A DNA stretch of 55,798 bases from Brumimicrobium sp964346075 (GTDB taxonomy: Bacteria > Bacteroidota > Bacteroidia > Flavobacteriales_D > Crocinitomicaceae): positions 1 to 55,798 of the forward strand of contig CAYFTH010000002.1 of assembly GCA_964346075.1 (NCBI GenBank), given 5' to 3'. A model generated the notes under the pieces. The model searched no databases and was not told where the DNA came from. It saw nothing but the letters and a program-made list of their open reading frames with translations. The position numbers and the translations under genes are program-made. Positions within the stretch are counted from its first letter, which is position 1; each line of letters begins with the position of its first letter. Positions 24,014 through 32,687 of this stretch are shown piece after piece.

Positions 24014-25330
24014 TTATTTATCAGATCCCTTGCTGCTCAGATTAAAAACAAATTCGTATCGCGTACCTGCTTTCAAATTTTCACGTTTAAAAAAACCATC
24101 CATTTGTTCAGTGAGGAGCTGGATCAATTCGAGCCCAAAACCGCTATTTTCATCTGATGGATCTTTCCATGAACCATTGTCAGAATAATAGAAAGCAATT
24201 CGATGATCGCTCAAATTATCAATATTGACTTCAATAAGGTTGTTTTTCGCCGTAAAAGCATGCTTGATAGAATTGGTGATTAATTCATTCAAGATGAGGG
24301 CTATGGGAACAATATCTCGCGCTGATACATATTTTACATTTGAATAAACTTTCAATTCAACGGGGTGCTGGTTTTCTGAAGAAGAAATGAGTGTTGTTGT
24401 GAGTTCTTCTATATAATTCTTGATATCAACTTTGTGTATTTTTTGTGAAACGTACATCATTTCGTGCATGCGCGCCATAGCAATGATGCGTTCTTTTAAC
24501 TCATTAAAAAGGCGATGAATTTCAGCATCAGCAATATTTTCCTTTTGCAATTGAATAAGGCTTACCACCATTTGTAAATTGTTTTTTACACGGTGATGTA
24601 ACTCTTGTAAAAGGATCGTTTTTTCCTCTTCTCTTTCTTGAAGAACCATGTTTTTCACCCGTAGTTTTTTATTTTTTTCGAGTTGTGCTTCTGCTGTAAC
24701 TTGAATAATAAAGAACACTTCAAAGGCAATAAATATGGCTGTACCAACGATTATAGTAGATCGTAAGGCAACGGGATAAGCAATTGATATTGTTTCGTTC
24801 TGAAGAATATTAGATTCAATAAGAACAATAAAGCCAGCGTGTAATAGAAGAAAGGCTACAATATAACCCCATTCTTTTTTAAGATCGAAAAAAATAAAAG
24901 TACTCACTACAATACCAAATGACGCTATGTGTGGATAGTATTCACTACCGATGCGTGCTGATGCCAATGATCCAAAAGACAAGATAATGTATACTGAGGT
25001 TATTTTTGCCAGGTGATAGTAACCGTAATGATGCAACAGTAGTGCTATGACACAAAAAACAGTCCACGTTGCATGGAAAAGCACAGCGTACTTGTCAACA
25101 AAAATAAAAATAAAAACCTGCACCAATCCTGTGATACAACCAAAAAAGGTAATGGCATTAAACAATTTACGAACCTTTTGTTCGGTTTCACCAATTTCGG
25201 TATGAATACCAATATTTAAAATAGTAGTAATAAGAGACAAAACGTTTAATTTTACGCAAGTGCTTAATTGTAAAGGTGCCAAAGTAGTGAAATATATTCT
25301 GAATAAACTGACGTTACAGGTAAAAACCAT
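24014..25330 (-). CDS. membrane sensor histidine kinase, HisKA_2 type
   Basis: The kinase has up to 438 residues. About six hydrophobic segments lie between residues 55 and 215, then a short coiled coil, then the HisKA_2 dimerisation helix with the phosphoacceptor in QELHHRVKNNLQMVVSL (about 243-260). The HATPase has N box ILNELITNSIKHAF and G boxes YYSDNGSW and SGFGLELI. The start is uncertain: the ATG at 25328-25330 gives an odd 30-residue extension, while TTG at 25238-25240 would start at SLITTILNIGI, closer to the usual beginning. A near-promoter CTACTTTG lies between the two on the minus strand. No regulator is adjacent; the LytTR protein at 19838-20590 is a candidate partner. Confidence 0.85.
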   Translation of the reverse strand: MVFTCNVSLFRIYFTTLAPLQLSTCVKLNVLSLITTILNIGIHTEIGETEQKVRKLFNAITFFGCITGLVQVFIFIFVDKYAVLFHATWTVFCVIALLLHHYGYYHLAKITSVYIILSFGSLASARIGSEYYPHIASFGIVVSTFIFFDLKKEWGYIVAFLLLHAGFIVLIESNILQNETISIAYPVALRSTIIVGTAIFIAFEVFFIIQVTAEAQLEKNKKLRVKNMVLQEREEEKTILLQELHHRVKNNLQMVVSLIQLQKENIADAEIHRLFNELKERIIAMARMHEMMYVSQKIHKVDIKNYIEELTTTLISSSENQHPVELKVYSNVKYVSARDIVPIALILNELITNSIKHAFTAKNNLIEVNIDNLSDHRIAFYYSDNGSWKDPSDENSGFGLELIQLLTEQMDGFFKRENLKAGTRYEFVFNLSSKGSDK

Positions 25331-25500
25331 TATATCTAATTAAAAATACATAGAAGCATAGGAGGTATCAAGAAATTGAGATTTGTTCTAAAAGAATGGT
25401 AGCTTGAAAGGGTTGGCCGATATTATAATAGCTAACTATATCTATAACTTAGAAAACCACTATACTTTACTTATAGGTTTTCATCCTCCCGTATATTTCG

Positions 25501-25508
25501 TATCTTTG
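25501..25508 (+). promoter_or_regulatory. -7 element of the ferritin-cyclase operon
   Basis: TATCTTTG matches TAnnTTTG exactly and ends 18 bases before the ferritin ATG, the same distance as in front of gltX. No Fur-box-like palindrome was recognised nearby. Confidence 0.65.
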
Positions 25509-25526
25509 TTTAAAAAGTAATCAATT

Positions 25527-26045
25527 ATGAATGAACGAGTAGAAGAAGTTTTAAATGAGCAAATTGTTAAGGAGGCATCATCGAGCCACTTGTATTTGTC
25601 AATGGCTTCCTGGGCTGAAAATCAAGGGTATAACGGAACGGCTCAGTTTTTATACCAGCATAGCGACGAAGAGCGTTTCCACATGTTGAAGTTGATTAAA
25701 TTTATTAATGAACGCGGAGGTGTTGCAAAAATTCCTGCGATCGAAAAACCACCGATTAGTTTTGATTCTATGATTAAAATATTTAAATCATTATTGGAGC
25801 ACGAGATCGTAGTAACAGAAAGTATTAATAATGTTGTTGATGTGTGTCTTCAGGAAAAAGATTACACCACACATAACTTTATTCAATGGTATGTATCTGA
25901 GCAATTAGAAGAAGAAGCACTGGCTCGAACAATTTTGGATAAGTTGCAATTGATTGGAAGCGATAAAGGAGGGTTGTACTTATTTGATCGCGATATGGAA
26001 AATTCCGTAATAGGTGCAGATACTGTCAAAGACCAGGGGCAGTAA
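25527..26045 (+). CDS. ftnA: ferritin (non-haem, FtnA type)
   Basis: The 172-residue protein is a four-helix iron-storage protein. Ferroxidase-centre ligands are visible at Glu16 (IVKEASSS), Glu49 and His52 (SDEERFHM), Glu93 (LLEHEIVV) and the SEQLEEE segment near 129-135. The end GGLYLFDRDM is the usual FtnA tail. It would oxidise Fe(II) and store the mineral in a 24-mer shell in the cytoplasm. The receptor-cyclase gene follows after only 5 bp with no terminator, so the two genes are very likely co-transcribed. Confidence 0.95.
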   Translation: MNERVEEVLNEQIVKEASSSHLYLSMASWAENQGYNGTAQFLYQHSDEERFHMLKLIKFINERGGVAKIPAIEKPPISFDSMIKIFKSLLEHEIVVTESINNVVDVCLQEKDYTTHNFIQWYVSEQLEEEALARTILDKLQLIGSDKGGLYLFDRDMENSVIGADTVKDQGQ

Positions 26046-26050
26046 TTAAC

Positions 26051-29000
26051 ATGCGTACAACTACTACATACTTTTATTTATGTTTTTTGATCTTGAGTGT
26101 TGTTGGAAACATCAACGCTCAAGACCATATTCAGTTTAAAAACTACACTATTAATGATGGTCTTTCACAAAGTGTAGTATCCAGCATTATTCAAGATGAT
26201 TTGGGCGCGCTATGGCTGGGAACACAAGATGGTATTAATCGTTTTAACGGAAAAAACTTTGAAGTATTTTCGGCAGATAAAGGATATGAAATATCCAATG
26301 AATACATACATGTTTCCACTGCAGATCAGCAAGGGAATCTATGGTTTGGAACCTACAATGGATTAACAAAGTATAATCCAAAAACAGTTGAGTTTACTGC
26401 ATACAAAAGCAACAGAAGAGAGCGGTTGGAAATTCATGCAATTGCTGAAGACAATAATGGAGATCTATGGTTAGGAACTGGTTTTGGGAAGATCTACTAT
26501 TTTGACACAGAAAAGGAGACATTTAAGCTTGTTGATGAATCGTCTTTTGATTCGCGTATTGTAGATATTGAAATCAAGGAAGATCAGCTTATCGTCGTTA
26601 GTGAATTTGAAGGTGTATTGATCGCCAGTCGGGATTTTAAAGAGAAACGTACGTATAAACCTCAGGTGAATGACCCAGAAGACTTTGTAATCAACGGGCT
26701 CATAGATCATCCTTCGCGTTCTATTGTCGTAGCGACCAATCAAGGTGCTTTTTACTTTGACCAAAAACAACAAAAATTTCTTCCCTACACGAAAATGTTT
26801 GGTGAAATTGGTGCTTTAAATATTGTCGATGCACTCTACCTTAATGAACAAAAAGTCCTTATAGCTACGGAAAACAGTGGTCTTTTTCAAGTAACTAGTC
26901 ACCAATCGGATAGTTTAAGTGTACTCAATTATACGGCGGATTTCTTCCAGAAAGGTTCACTGATATCAAATAAAATCAGCGGACTATATCGCGACAATCA
27001 AGGGATCATCTGGATTGCCTCACAGCGGGGACTGAGCAGTTTTGATCCGGATCACCTCGGATTTAGAGGGGTTGGTTTTTCAGGAAACTTAGATAAAGGC
27101 CTGCCTTCACAAAATATTTGGGGATTTAGTGAAGATCGTACAGGTCAATTTTTATTTGTTGCCGCTGATCATGGAATCAGTATGTATGATCGAAATACAC
27201 GCAATTACTATCACTACATGCGAGAAGCTCGGAACAATGAAGATCATACTACACTCTGTTTGTATGTCCTGAGCTCAAATAAATTACTGGTCGGATCTGT
27301 TGATGGTTTATTTGAATTGACCATTGATCAAGACAACTTCGCTTCTTATGAATTTAAAAAAATTGCACACAGTATTGATAATCAGCGAGGGTTTGATAAA
27401 ACGTATACTATTGTGCCTTATGAAGACTCTACTTATCTCGTAGGTACGCGAGCCGGTGTTGCTGTTTTAGATTATACAAGCAAAACGTTTCAGTACATAT
27501 ATAATCAACCGAATGCACCACAATCTATTGGCCCTGGTCCGTGTCGACTAATTTTTTCAACCAAAGCGGGGAATTATTATGTAGCGCCGAGTTCAGGAGG
27601 TCTTTATCAGTTTAAACGAAAGGACGATGCAATCAGTGTAAATCGTCCCAAGGCATTTGATGTATTGCATAATGCGACGAATGACTATTTTACTAGCTTT
27701 TGCCAGTTAAAAGATCATGAGTTCTGGCTGGGGACCCTGGGAGACGGGTTATTTTTCTTTAATACGAAGACGCAATCTGTTAAAAACTACGATAAGTCTG
27801 AAGGTCTGCCCAACAATGTTATTTATGGTGTGGAATGGACAGCAGCTGACCCCAATCATTTATGGTTGTCTACAAACCGCGGAGTAGTAGCAATGAACTT
27901 AAAAACAAAACAGTTCAATAACTTTACGGAAAAAGATGGTCTTATGAGTAACGAGCTCAATCTGGGAGCGAGTTATGTTTCAAAAAAAGGGGACGTTTAT
28001 TTTGGTGGCATTCAAGGTTATAATTACATACCTCCGCAAGATGCGTTTGATAAGAAAGCTGATTTGCGTGTGTTTTTCTCTGGAATAGAGGTAGAAAACA
28101 AAAAAGTTTTTCCCGGAAAAGGAGCAATACTTTCATCAAGTATTGCTTATACGGATAAGATTGTACTGCCCTATAACCAGCGTAGCCTCAAGCTTAATTT
28201 TTTTGCCAATGATTTGAGTAACCCTGACCGTATCGAATATAAATACATTATGCGAGGGGATGATGAGGTGGAAGAAATTTTAGGTTCCTCCAACGAACTG
28301 CGATTTGCGAGTATTGCTCCTGGTAATTATAAACTTTCTGTCTATGCCAGAACAGCCAACGGCGAATGGAATAGTACTCCCGCTGAATTAACAATATCAG
28401 TAGAAAAACCCTTTTGGTTGCATTGGTGGTTCATCATACTCATGCTCTTATTGTTTGTTCTAATTGTCATATTTCTAGTACGTAAAAGCATTGACAAAGA
28501 AAGAAGGTTGCAAGTCCGGCTGGAAATGAAAATAGCTGAACGGACACGAGAACTGAGAAGGAAAACAGATAAAATTGAACAACAGAAGACCCGTCTGGAA
28601 GAACAAACACAAGAGCTCGAACAAGAAAAGGAAAAGTCGGAACGGTTACTCAATAATATTTTACCGAAAGAAACGGCAAGTCAACTGAAGAAAGATGGGC
28701 GATCGGCCGCCAGGGATTTTAGCATGGTTTCCATTATGTTTACTGATTTTGTGGGCTTCACGAACATATCAGAAAACATGAAGGCCAAAGATCTGGTTAC
28801 GATTTTGGATAAACATTTCCGAAAGTTTGATGAAATCATTGAAAAAAATGATTTGGAAAAAATCAAAACGATAGGTGATGCATACATGTGCGCGGGAGGT
28901 GTCCCTATAAGAAATAAGACCAATCCGATTAACACGGTGTTGGCCGCTGTTCAAATTAAACAGTATATGTTGGATCAAAAAGAAATAATGATTCAAAATG

Positions 29001-29944
29001 GCGAACAGTATTGGACGTTACGTATTGGAATCAATACAGGGGCTGTTTCTGCAGGAGTTATTGGAACAAAGCGATATGCTTACGATGTTTGGGGTAGTAC
29101 TGTAAATCGTGCTCAGCGCATGGAGCAGATGTGCGAGCCGGAAAAAATAGCAATCACTGCTGAGACTTTTGAACATATTGAACCTTATTTCGAGTGTAAA
29201 AAAATAGGAAAAGTGCTCAGCAAAAGTGGTTTAAAAATCATGATGTATGAAGTCATGAATATAAAACCTGAGCTTTCAAAGGATGATAAGGGAATAGAAC
29301 CTAACGATGCTTTTCACAAGTTAGTCAACCTTCATCATTACAGTACAATTAATTACTATAAAGCTGAACGCTATATTTTAAACAAATTGCAAGAAGAATT
29401 AAGTCCAAAGCTACACTATCACTCTTATGATCATTCAAAAGATGTAACGCGTCAGGCTGAACGCATTGCGATAGGAGAAGGTATTACAGATGAGGACTTG
29501 TTTTTATTGAAATCTGCTGCTTCCTACCACGACGCTGGTTTTGTAGAACAGTATGATAAAAATGAACCTATAGGTGCCCGAATGGCGGCGGAAATATTAC
29601 CGAGTTTTGGTTATACAAAAGCGCATATTGAACGTATCAAGGAGTTGATTTATGTGACTCAAATCCCTCATCAACCTAAAAATAAATTAGAGGAAATTAT
29701 CTGTGATGCAGACCTTGACTACCTTGGTCGCGATGATTTTCACGAAATAGCAGATCGCCTCAGAAGGGAGTTGCGTGAGCATGGAAAAATTGACAGCGAC
29801 CGGCAATGGGACGAAATACAGGTGAGCTTTTTAAAGCAGCATCGCTATTTTACAAGAACGTCTATTCAAACGCGTAAACCAAAAAAAATGCAAAACTTGA
29901 CAGAGATTGAACTGCGCCTGAAGAAAGATAATTACAAAGATTAG
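26051..29944 (+). CDS. transmembrane receptor: beta-propeller/Y_Y_Y sensor, class III adenylate cyclase and C-terminal HD domain
   Basis: The protein has 1297 residues. A signal peptide (1-23) precedes repeated two-component-regulator propeller blades (about 25-690; LWLGTQDGINRF, LWFGTYNGLTKY, FWLGTLGDG), a Y_Y_Y domain (about 700-780), one membrane helix (787-812) and a coiled coil (812-870). A class III cyclase follows (about 885-1075). Metal Asp899 and Asp943, adenine-selecting Lys939 and Asp1012, and transition-state Asn1019 and Arg1023 are all present, which predicts cAMP rather than cGMP synthesis. Residues about 1100-1297 form an HD-type domain with His1128, His1160-Asp1161 and Asp1219 as likely metal ligands; whether it cleaves a cyclic nucleotide is unknown. 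The sensor half is that of hybrid two-component systems, but with a cyclase replacing the kinase. Confidence 0.88.
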   Translation: MRTTTTYFYLCFLILSVVGNINAQDHIQFKNYTINDGLSQSVVSSIIQDDLGALWLGTQDGINRFNGKNFEVFSADKGYEISNEYIHVSTADQQGNLWFGTYNGLTKYNPKTVEFTAYKSNRRERLEIHAIAEDNNGDLWLGTGFGKIYYFDTEKETFKLVDESSFDSRIVDIEIKEDQLIVVSEFEGVLIASRDFKEKRTYKPQVNDPEDFVINGLIDHPSRSIVVATNQGAFYFDQKQQKFLPYTKMFGEIGALNIVDALYLNEQKVLIATENSGLFQVTSHQSDSLSVLNYTADFFQKGSLISNKISGLYRDNQGIIWIASQRGLSSFDPDHLGFRGVGFSGNLDKGLPSQNIWGFSEDRTGQFLFVAADHGISMYDRNTRNYYHYMREARNNEDHTTLCLYVLSSNKLLVGSVDGLFELTIDQDNFASYEFKKIAHSIDNQRGFDKTYTIVPYEDSTYLVGTRAGVAVLDYTSKTFQYIYNQPNAPQSIGPGPCRLIFSTKAGNYYVAPSSGGLYQFKRKDDAISVNRPKAFDVLHNATNDYFTSFCQLKDHEFWLGTLGDGLFFFNTKTQSVKNYDKSEGLPNNVIYGVEWTAADPNHLWLSTNRGVVAMNLKTKQFNNFTEKDGLMSNELNLGASYVSKKGDVYFGGIQGYNYIPPQDAFDKKADLRVFFSGIEVENKKVFPGKGAILSSSIAYTDKIVLPYNQRSLKLNFFANDLSNPDRIEYKYIMRGDDEVEEILGSSNELRFASIAPGNYKLSVYARTANGEWNSTPAELTISVEKPFWLHWWFIILMLLLFVLIVIFLVRKSIDKERRLQVRLEMKIAERTRELRRKTDKIEQQKTRLEEQTQELEQEKEKSERLLNNILPKETASQLKKDGRSAARDFSMVSIMFTDFVGFTNISENMKAKDLVTILDKHFRKFDEIIEKNDLEKIKTIGDAYMCAGGVPIRNKTNPINTVLAAVQIKQYMLDQKEIMIQNGEQYWTLRIGINTGAVSAGVIGTKRYAYDVWGSTVNRAQRMEQMCEPEKIAITAETFEHIEPYFECKKIGKVLSKSGLKIMMYEVMNIKPELSKDDKGIEPNDAFHKLVNLHHYSTINYYKAERYILNKLQEELSPKLHYHSYDHSKDVTRQAERIAIGEGITDEDLFLLKSAASYHDAGFVEQYDKNEPIGARMAAEILPSFGYTKAHIERIKELIYVTQIPHQPKNKLEEIICDADLDYLGRDDFHEIADRLRRELREHGKIDSDRQWDEIQVSFLKQHRYFTRTSIQTRKPKKMQNLTEIELRLKKDNYKD

Positions 29945-30070
29945 CAGCAACGAGAAAGAGATGCCTAATAAAGAACCGAAAGACAAGAGCTACTTCTTTC
30001 TTAAGTGTGATTCATGGGTTTCAACCTATTCTTTAACAGCAAATTTTAAAAAAGGCTCTAATTGCAAGAA

Positions 30071-30102
30071 AATAAAAAAAGCTGCTTCTAAAGAAACAGC
30101 TT
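30071..30102 (-). terminator. intrinsic terminator of the universal stress protein gene
   Basis: AAGCTG (30079-30084) pairs with CAGCTT (30097-30102), extended by three more pairs after one mismatch around a 4-base loop. On the minus strand the stem runs straight into a T-rich tail. Confidence 0.8.
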
Positions 30103-30138
30103 AACAGTCATAAAGACGTTATATTTCATCTCGAATCA

Positions 30139-30960
30139 TTACTGGAAAAGTACACTACTTCCGTAAGGTGTTTCAATAGGGTTAACAATGAGAGTTGGTA
30201 TCTGAGCATCGTTAGTGATCATGTATTGTTCATAATTTGAACCGAATGCACCTAAATAATTGCTTTTATTCTGATTCATAATTGCGATCAAGTCAGCATC
30301 TTTATTAATGGCCAGTTTTACAACTTCCTTATCAAATCCTCCTGAAGGAGCCAACGTTGCTGACATTTCAATATCGCGTTCAGAGAAAAACTTTTTGGCA
30401 AACTTAACGTTAGCTTGCACCTTGTGCTTTAGAAACTCGTCGGATTCGTCTGGAGTGATAACGTGTACGCGGGATTTAAAATATTTTGCCATCGACGCTA
30501 CAATCGCTAACTTTTGTTTCGTTTCTTTATTGAGGTCTAGCGGAACGACAATATCATCATATCCATTTTCCCCCACTTCTTTTTGTTGGACAATAATAAA
30601 AGGAACGGAAGAATGAGTAACAACCTTTAAAGCGTGAGAACCAGCAATATGCTGCCAACCTGAAGCACCGTGCGTGCCCATAAAAATAAGCTCTGCATGA
30701 TGTTCAGCGGCAAAATCACCAATATCTTCGAATATGTTACCAACCCGAATTTTCGGTGTTAACTGAACTCCACCCGTATCTTTATCATTGATGACGTTTT
30801 TCAGCTTTTTTTCAGCATCTTTAATGGCTTTTTCGCGGGCTACGACATGCAGTACATAAATTTCTGCTCCAACGACCTTAGCAGTTGCTATGGCATGATT
30901 TAGTGCACAATTCGCAACCTCAGAAAAATCGTGCGGAACAATAAAACTCTTGTCAGACAT
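30139..30960 (-). CDS. tandem universal stress protein (UspA family)
   Basis: The 273-residue protein holds two UspA folds. The first (1-145) starts KSFIVPHDFSEVANCALNHA and has the nucleotide-binding signature GTHGASGWQHIAGSHALKV (Gly-x2-Gly-x9-Gly-Ser). The second (about 150-273) starts IVVPLDLNKETK, but its loop, NQNKSNYLGAFGSNYEQ, lacks the clean glycine pattern. Only the first half is therefore likely to bind ATP well. Such proteins support survival in stasis or stress; the exact role is usually unknown. It has its own promoter and terminator. Confidence 0.88.
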   Translation of the reverse strand: MSDKSFIVPHDFSEVANCALNHAIATAKVVGAEIYVLHVVAREKAIKDAEKKLKNVINDKDTGGVQLTPKIRVGNIFEDIGDFAAEHHAELIFMGTHGASGWQHIAGSHALKVVTHSSVPFIIVQQKEVGENGYDDIVVPLDLNKETKQKLAIVASMAKYFKSRVHVITPDESDEFLKHKVQANVKFAKKFFSERDIEMSATLAPSGGFDKEVVKLAINKDADLIAIMNQNKSNYLGAFGSNYEQYMITNDAQIPTLIVNPIETPYGSSVLFQ

Positions 30961-30989
30961 AATTAGTTTTGGTTTTTATAGTCAAGCCG

Positions 30990-30997
30990 CAAAAGTA
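30990..30997 (-). promoter_or_regulatory. -7 element of the universal stress protein gene
   Basis: On the minus strand TACTTTTG matches TAnnTTTG exactly and ends 29 bases before the ATG. No clear -33 TTG. Confidence 0.45.
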
Positions 30998-31281
30998 AAC
31001 ATTTGTTTAGTTGCAGCCACATTTTTTTAGCAATTTAATATTAGTAATTATTTTTTTAAAATAAGCATAAAGCGCTAACTATTCGTGAACTATACGAAAT
31101 AGACTGGAAAGGAAAAGTACTGTAACGAACGTTGATATTTAAATATTGCTCTGTTCACAGACCGCAATACTCTTTTGTATGCTCATGGTTGATCGATGAG
31201 TTTTGTTTTTTCTTGCACGATAATTAGAATTGACAGAAACAAAAGAGTTTAAGGTGTTATTGAGGGTGTATTGAGGAGAAC
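30998..31281. other. intergenic stretch, nothing recognised
   Basis: It is AT-rich DNA between the stress-protein promoter and the terminator of the lysine-rich protein gene. No reading frame, RNA or repeat stood out. Confidence 0.5.
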
Positions 31282-31310
31282 AAAAAAACCCCAGCTGATG
31301 CAGCCGGGGT
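31282..31310 (-). terminator. intrinsic terminator of the lysine-rich protein gene
   Basis: ACCCC (31288-31292) pairs with GGGGT (31106+200, i.e. 31306-31310) and GCTG (31294-31297) pairs with CAGC (31301-31304), with one internal mismatch. On the minus strand seven T follow the stem. It is one of the strongest terminators in the window. Confidence 0.9.
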
Positions 31311-31335
31311 AGCTTAGTGCAAACAGCAGAAAAGA

Positions 31336-32559
31336 TTAATCTTTATCGTATTTTTTCTTTAATTTTCTCACTTTCTTATTAATCTTTTCGAGATCATCGT
31401 CCAGATCTTCGTGCTTATCGGTAATTTTTTCTTGTTTTTTGCGTGCTTTATCTGCATCAATTCTGCCCTTTTCAATTTTTTTATCGAGCTTCTTTTGCTT
31501 TTTATTTAATTTCTTTCGTTTCTTCTCGACTTTTGCTTGCTTTTTGTTCCACTTCTTTAGCTTTCTCTGATACTTTTCCTCACGCTTTTTGGCTTTTTCA
31601 GCCTTTTTCTTTGCCTTTTCTGCAGCTTTACGTTTTTTCTTTGCTGCTTTCGCTGCTTTCTTTTCAGCCTTCTTCTTTTCTTTCGCTGCTTTCTTAGCCT
31701 CTTTTTCTTTTTTCGCTTTTTCTTTGGCTGCTTTTTTTCGCGCTTTTGCTTCTTTTTTTGCTTTCTTTTCAGCTTTTTTGGCATCTTTTTTGGCTTGTTT
31801 TTCAGCCTTTTTAGCAGCTTTTTCTGCTTCTTCCTGAGCACGCTCTTTTTCTAATTGCTCAAGCTTTTTTTCGCGTTCTTTAGCTGCCTGCTCACGTTCT
31901 TTTTTGAGCGCTTCGGGATCTTTTCTTTCTTTGTCTAACTTTTCATTCTTTTTGGCAATTTTTTCCTTTTCTTGCTCAATTTTTTTAGTCTCTGACATCA
32001 CCTGCTCTGCCTCTTTCTTTTCTTCCTTTACATCGTCGCGGTACGCTTCAGCTTTTTCTTGATTCTTTTCGGTCTTTTTAATGGCTTTTTCTTCCTGGTC
32101 TTCGAACTTTTCTACTTTCTGGTCCGCTTTTTTATTAATCTTTTTGATACCAGTTTTAACATCAGTAGTTATTGTTCCTGATCCTTTTACCATAGAAAAC
32201 TCATAAGAACTACCATCCTTAACAATTAAACCAACTAACAGCTGTGTTTTGTACCCTTTGCTCATTACTCTGAGTGTAAGTGGGTTTTGATTATAGTCGT
32301 TGAGCGTTAGTTCTGCTTCTCCATTTTTGTCTGAAGTCCCTTGAGTAACCGTTTTTCCGTCTTTTATCAAAGAAACCATAACATCTGCTAAAGGCTTTCC
32401 AAGATAATTAACATTAACCACCATCGAAACATTTTCTGCAGGCAAAAGAGCAGTGGACCTAAGCTCAGGAGCGCTATTTAAACGAAAAGTTGGCAGAAGT
32501 AAGAGGGAAAAAATACTTATTCCCAGAACGGAAGTAAAAAGGTGTTTCAACTGTTGCAT
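31336..32559 (-). CDS. exported protein with carboxypeptidase-regulatory-like domain and extreme Lys/Ala/Glu coiled coil
   Basis: The protein has 407 residues from the ATG at 32557-32559; an upstream TTG would add 10 residues and is less likely. The N-terminus is a signal peptide (hydrophobic core SVLGISIFSLLLLPTF). Residues about 40-130 form a small beta domain (VVNVNYLGKPLADVMVSLIKDG, NGEAELTLND) like the carboxypeptidase regulatory fold common in Bacteroidota surface proteins. The remaining 270 residues are almost only Lys, Ala, Glu, Arg and Gln in repeats such as KKAEKKAKKEAK, predicted as a long charged helix. The tail resembles histone-H1-like or TolA-like helices, but the signal peptide argues for the periplasm. 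No known function. Confidence 0.75.
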   Translation of the reverse strand: MQQLKHLFTSVLGISIFSLLLLPTFRLNSAPELRSTALLPAENVSMVVNVNYLGKPLADVMVSLIKDGKTVTQGTSDKNGEAELTLNDYNQNPLTLRVMSKGYKTQLLVGLIVKDGSSYEFSMVKGSGTITTDVKTGIKKINKKADQKVEKFEDQEEKAIKKTEKNQEKAEAYRDDVKEEKKEAEQVMSETKKIEQEKEKIAKKNEKLDKERKDPEALKKEREQAAKEREKKLEQLEKERAQEEAEKAAKKAEKQAKKDAKKAEKKAKKEAKARKKAAKEKAKKEKEAKKAAKEKKKAEKKAAKAAKKKRKAAEKAKKKAEKAKKREEKYQRKLKKWNKKQAKVEKKRKKLNKKQKKLDKKIEKGRIDADKARKKQEKITDKHEDLDDDLEKINKKVRKLKKKYDKD

Positions 32560-32687
32560 AATTTTAAAATCAATTAATTTTTGAAGCAATTTACAAAAAT
32601 CTCTCCATAAATGGAGGCTATGAAAACATAAAGTGCAATTTATCGAAAGTTTTATGATGAAAAGACATTATTAATTATCTTTATCGT

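Noticed and set aside
31557..31841. Reading frames of 82-94 codons on both strands within the lysine-rich gene
   Set aside because: They come from the low-complexity Lys codons read in other frames (poly-Lys/Arg or poly-Phe/Ala) and have no independent support.
31336..32559. Histone H1-like nucleoid protein
   Set aside because: The composition fits, but the signal peptide and the carboxypeptidase-regulatory-like domain argue for export.
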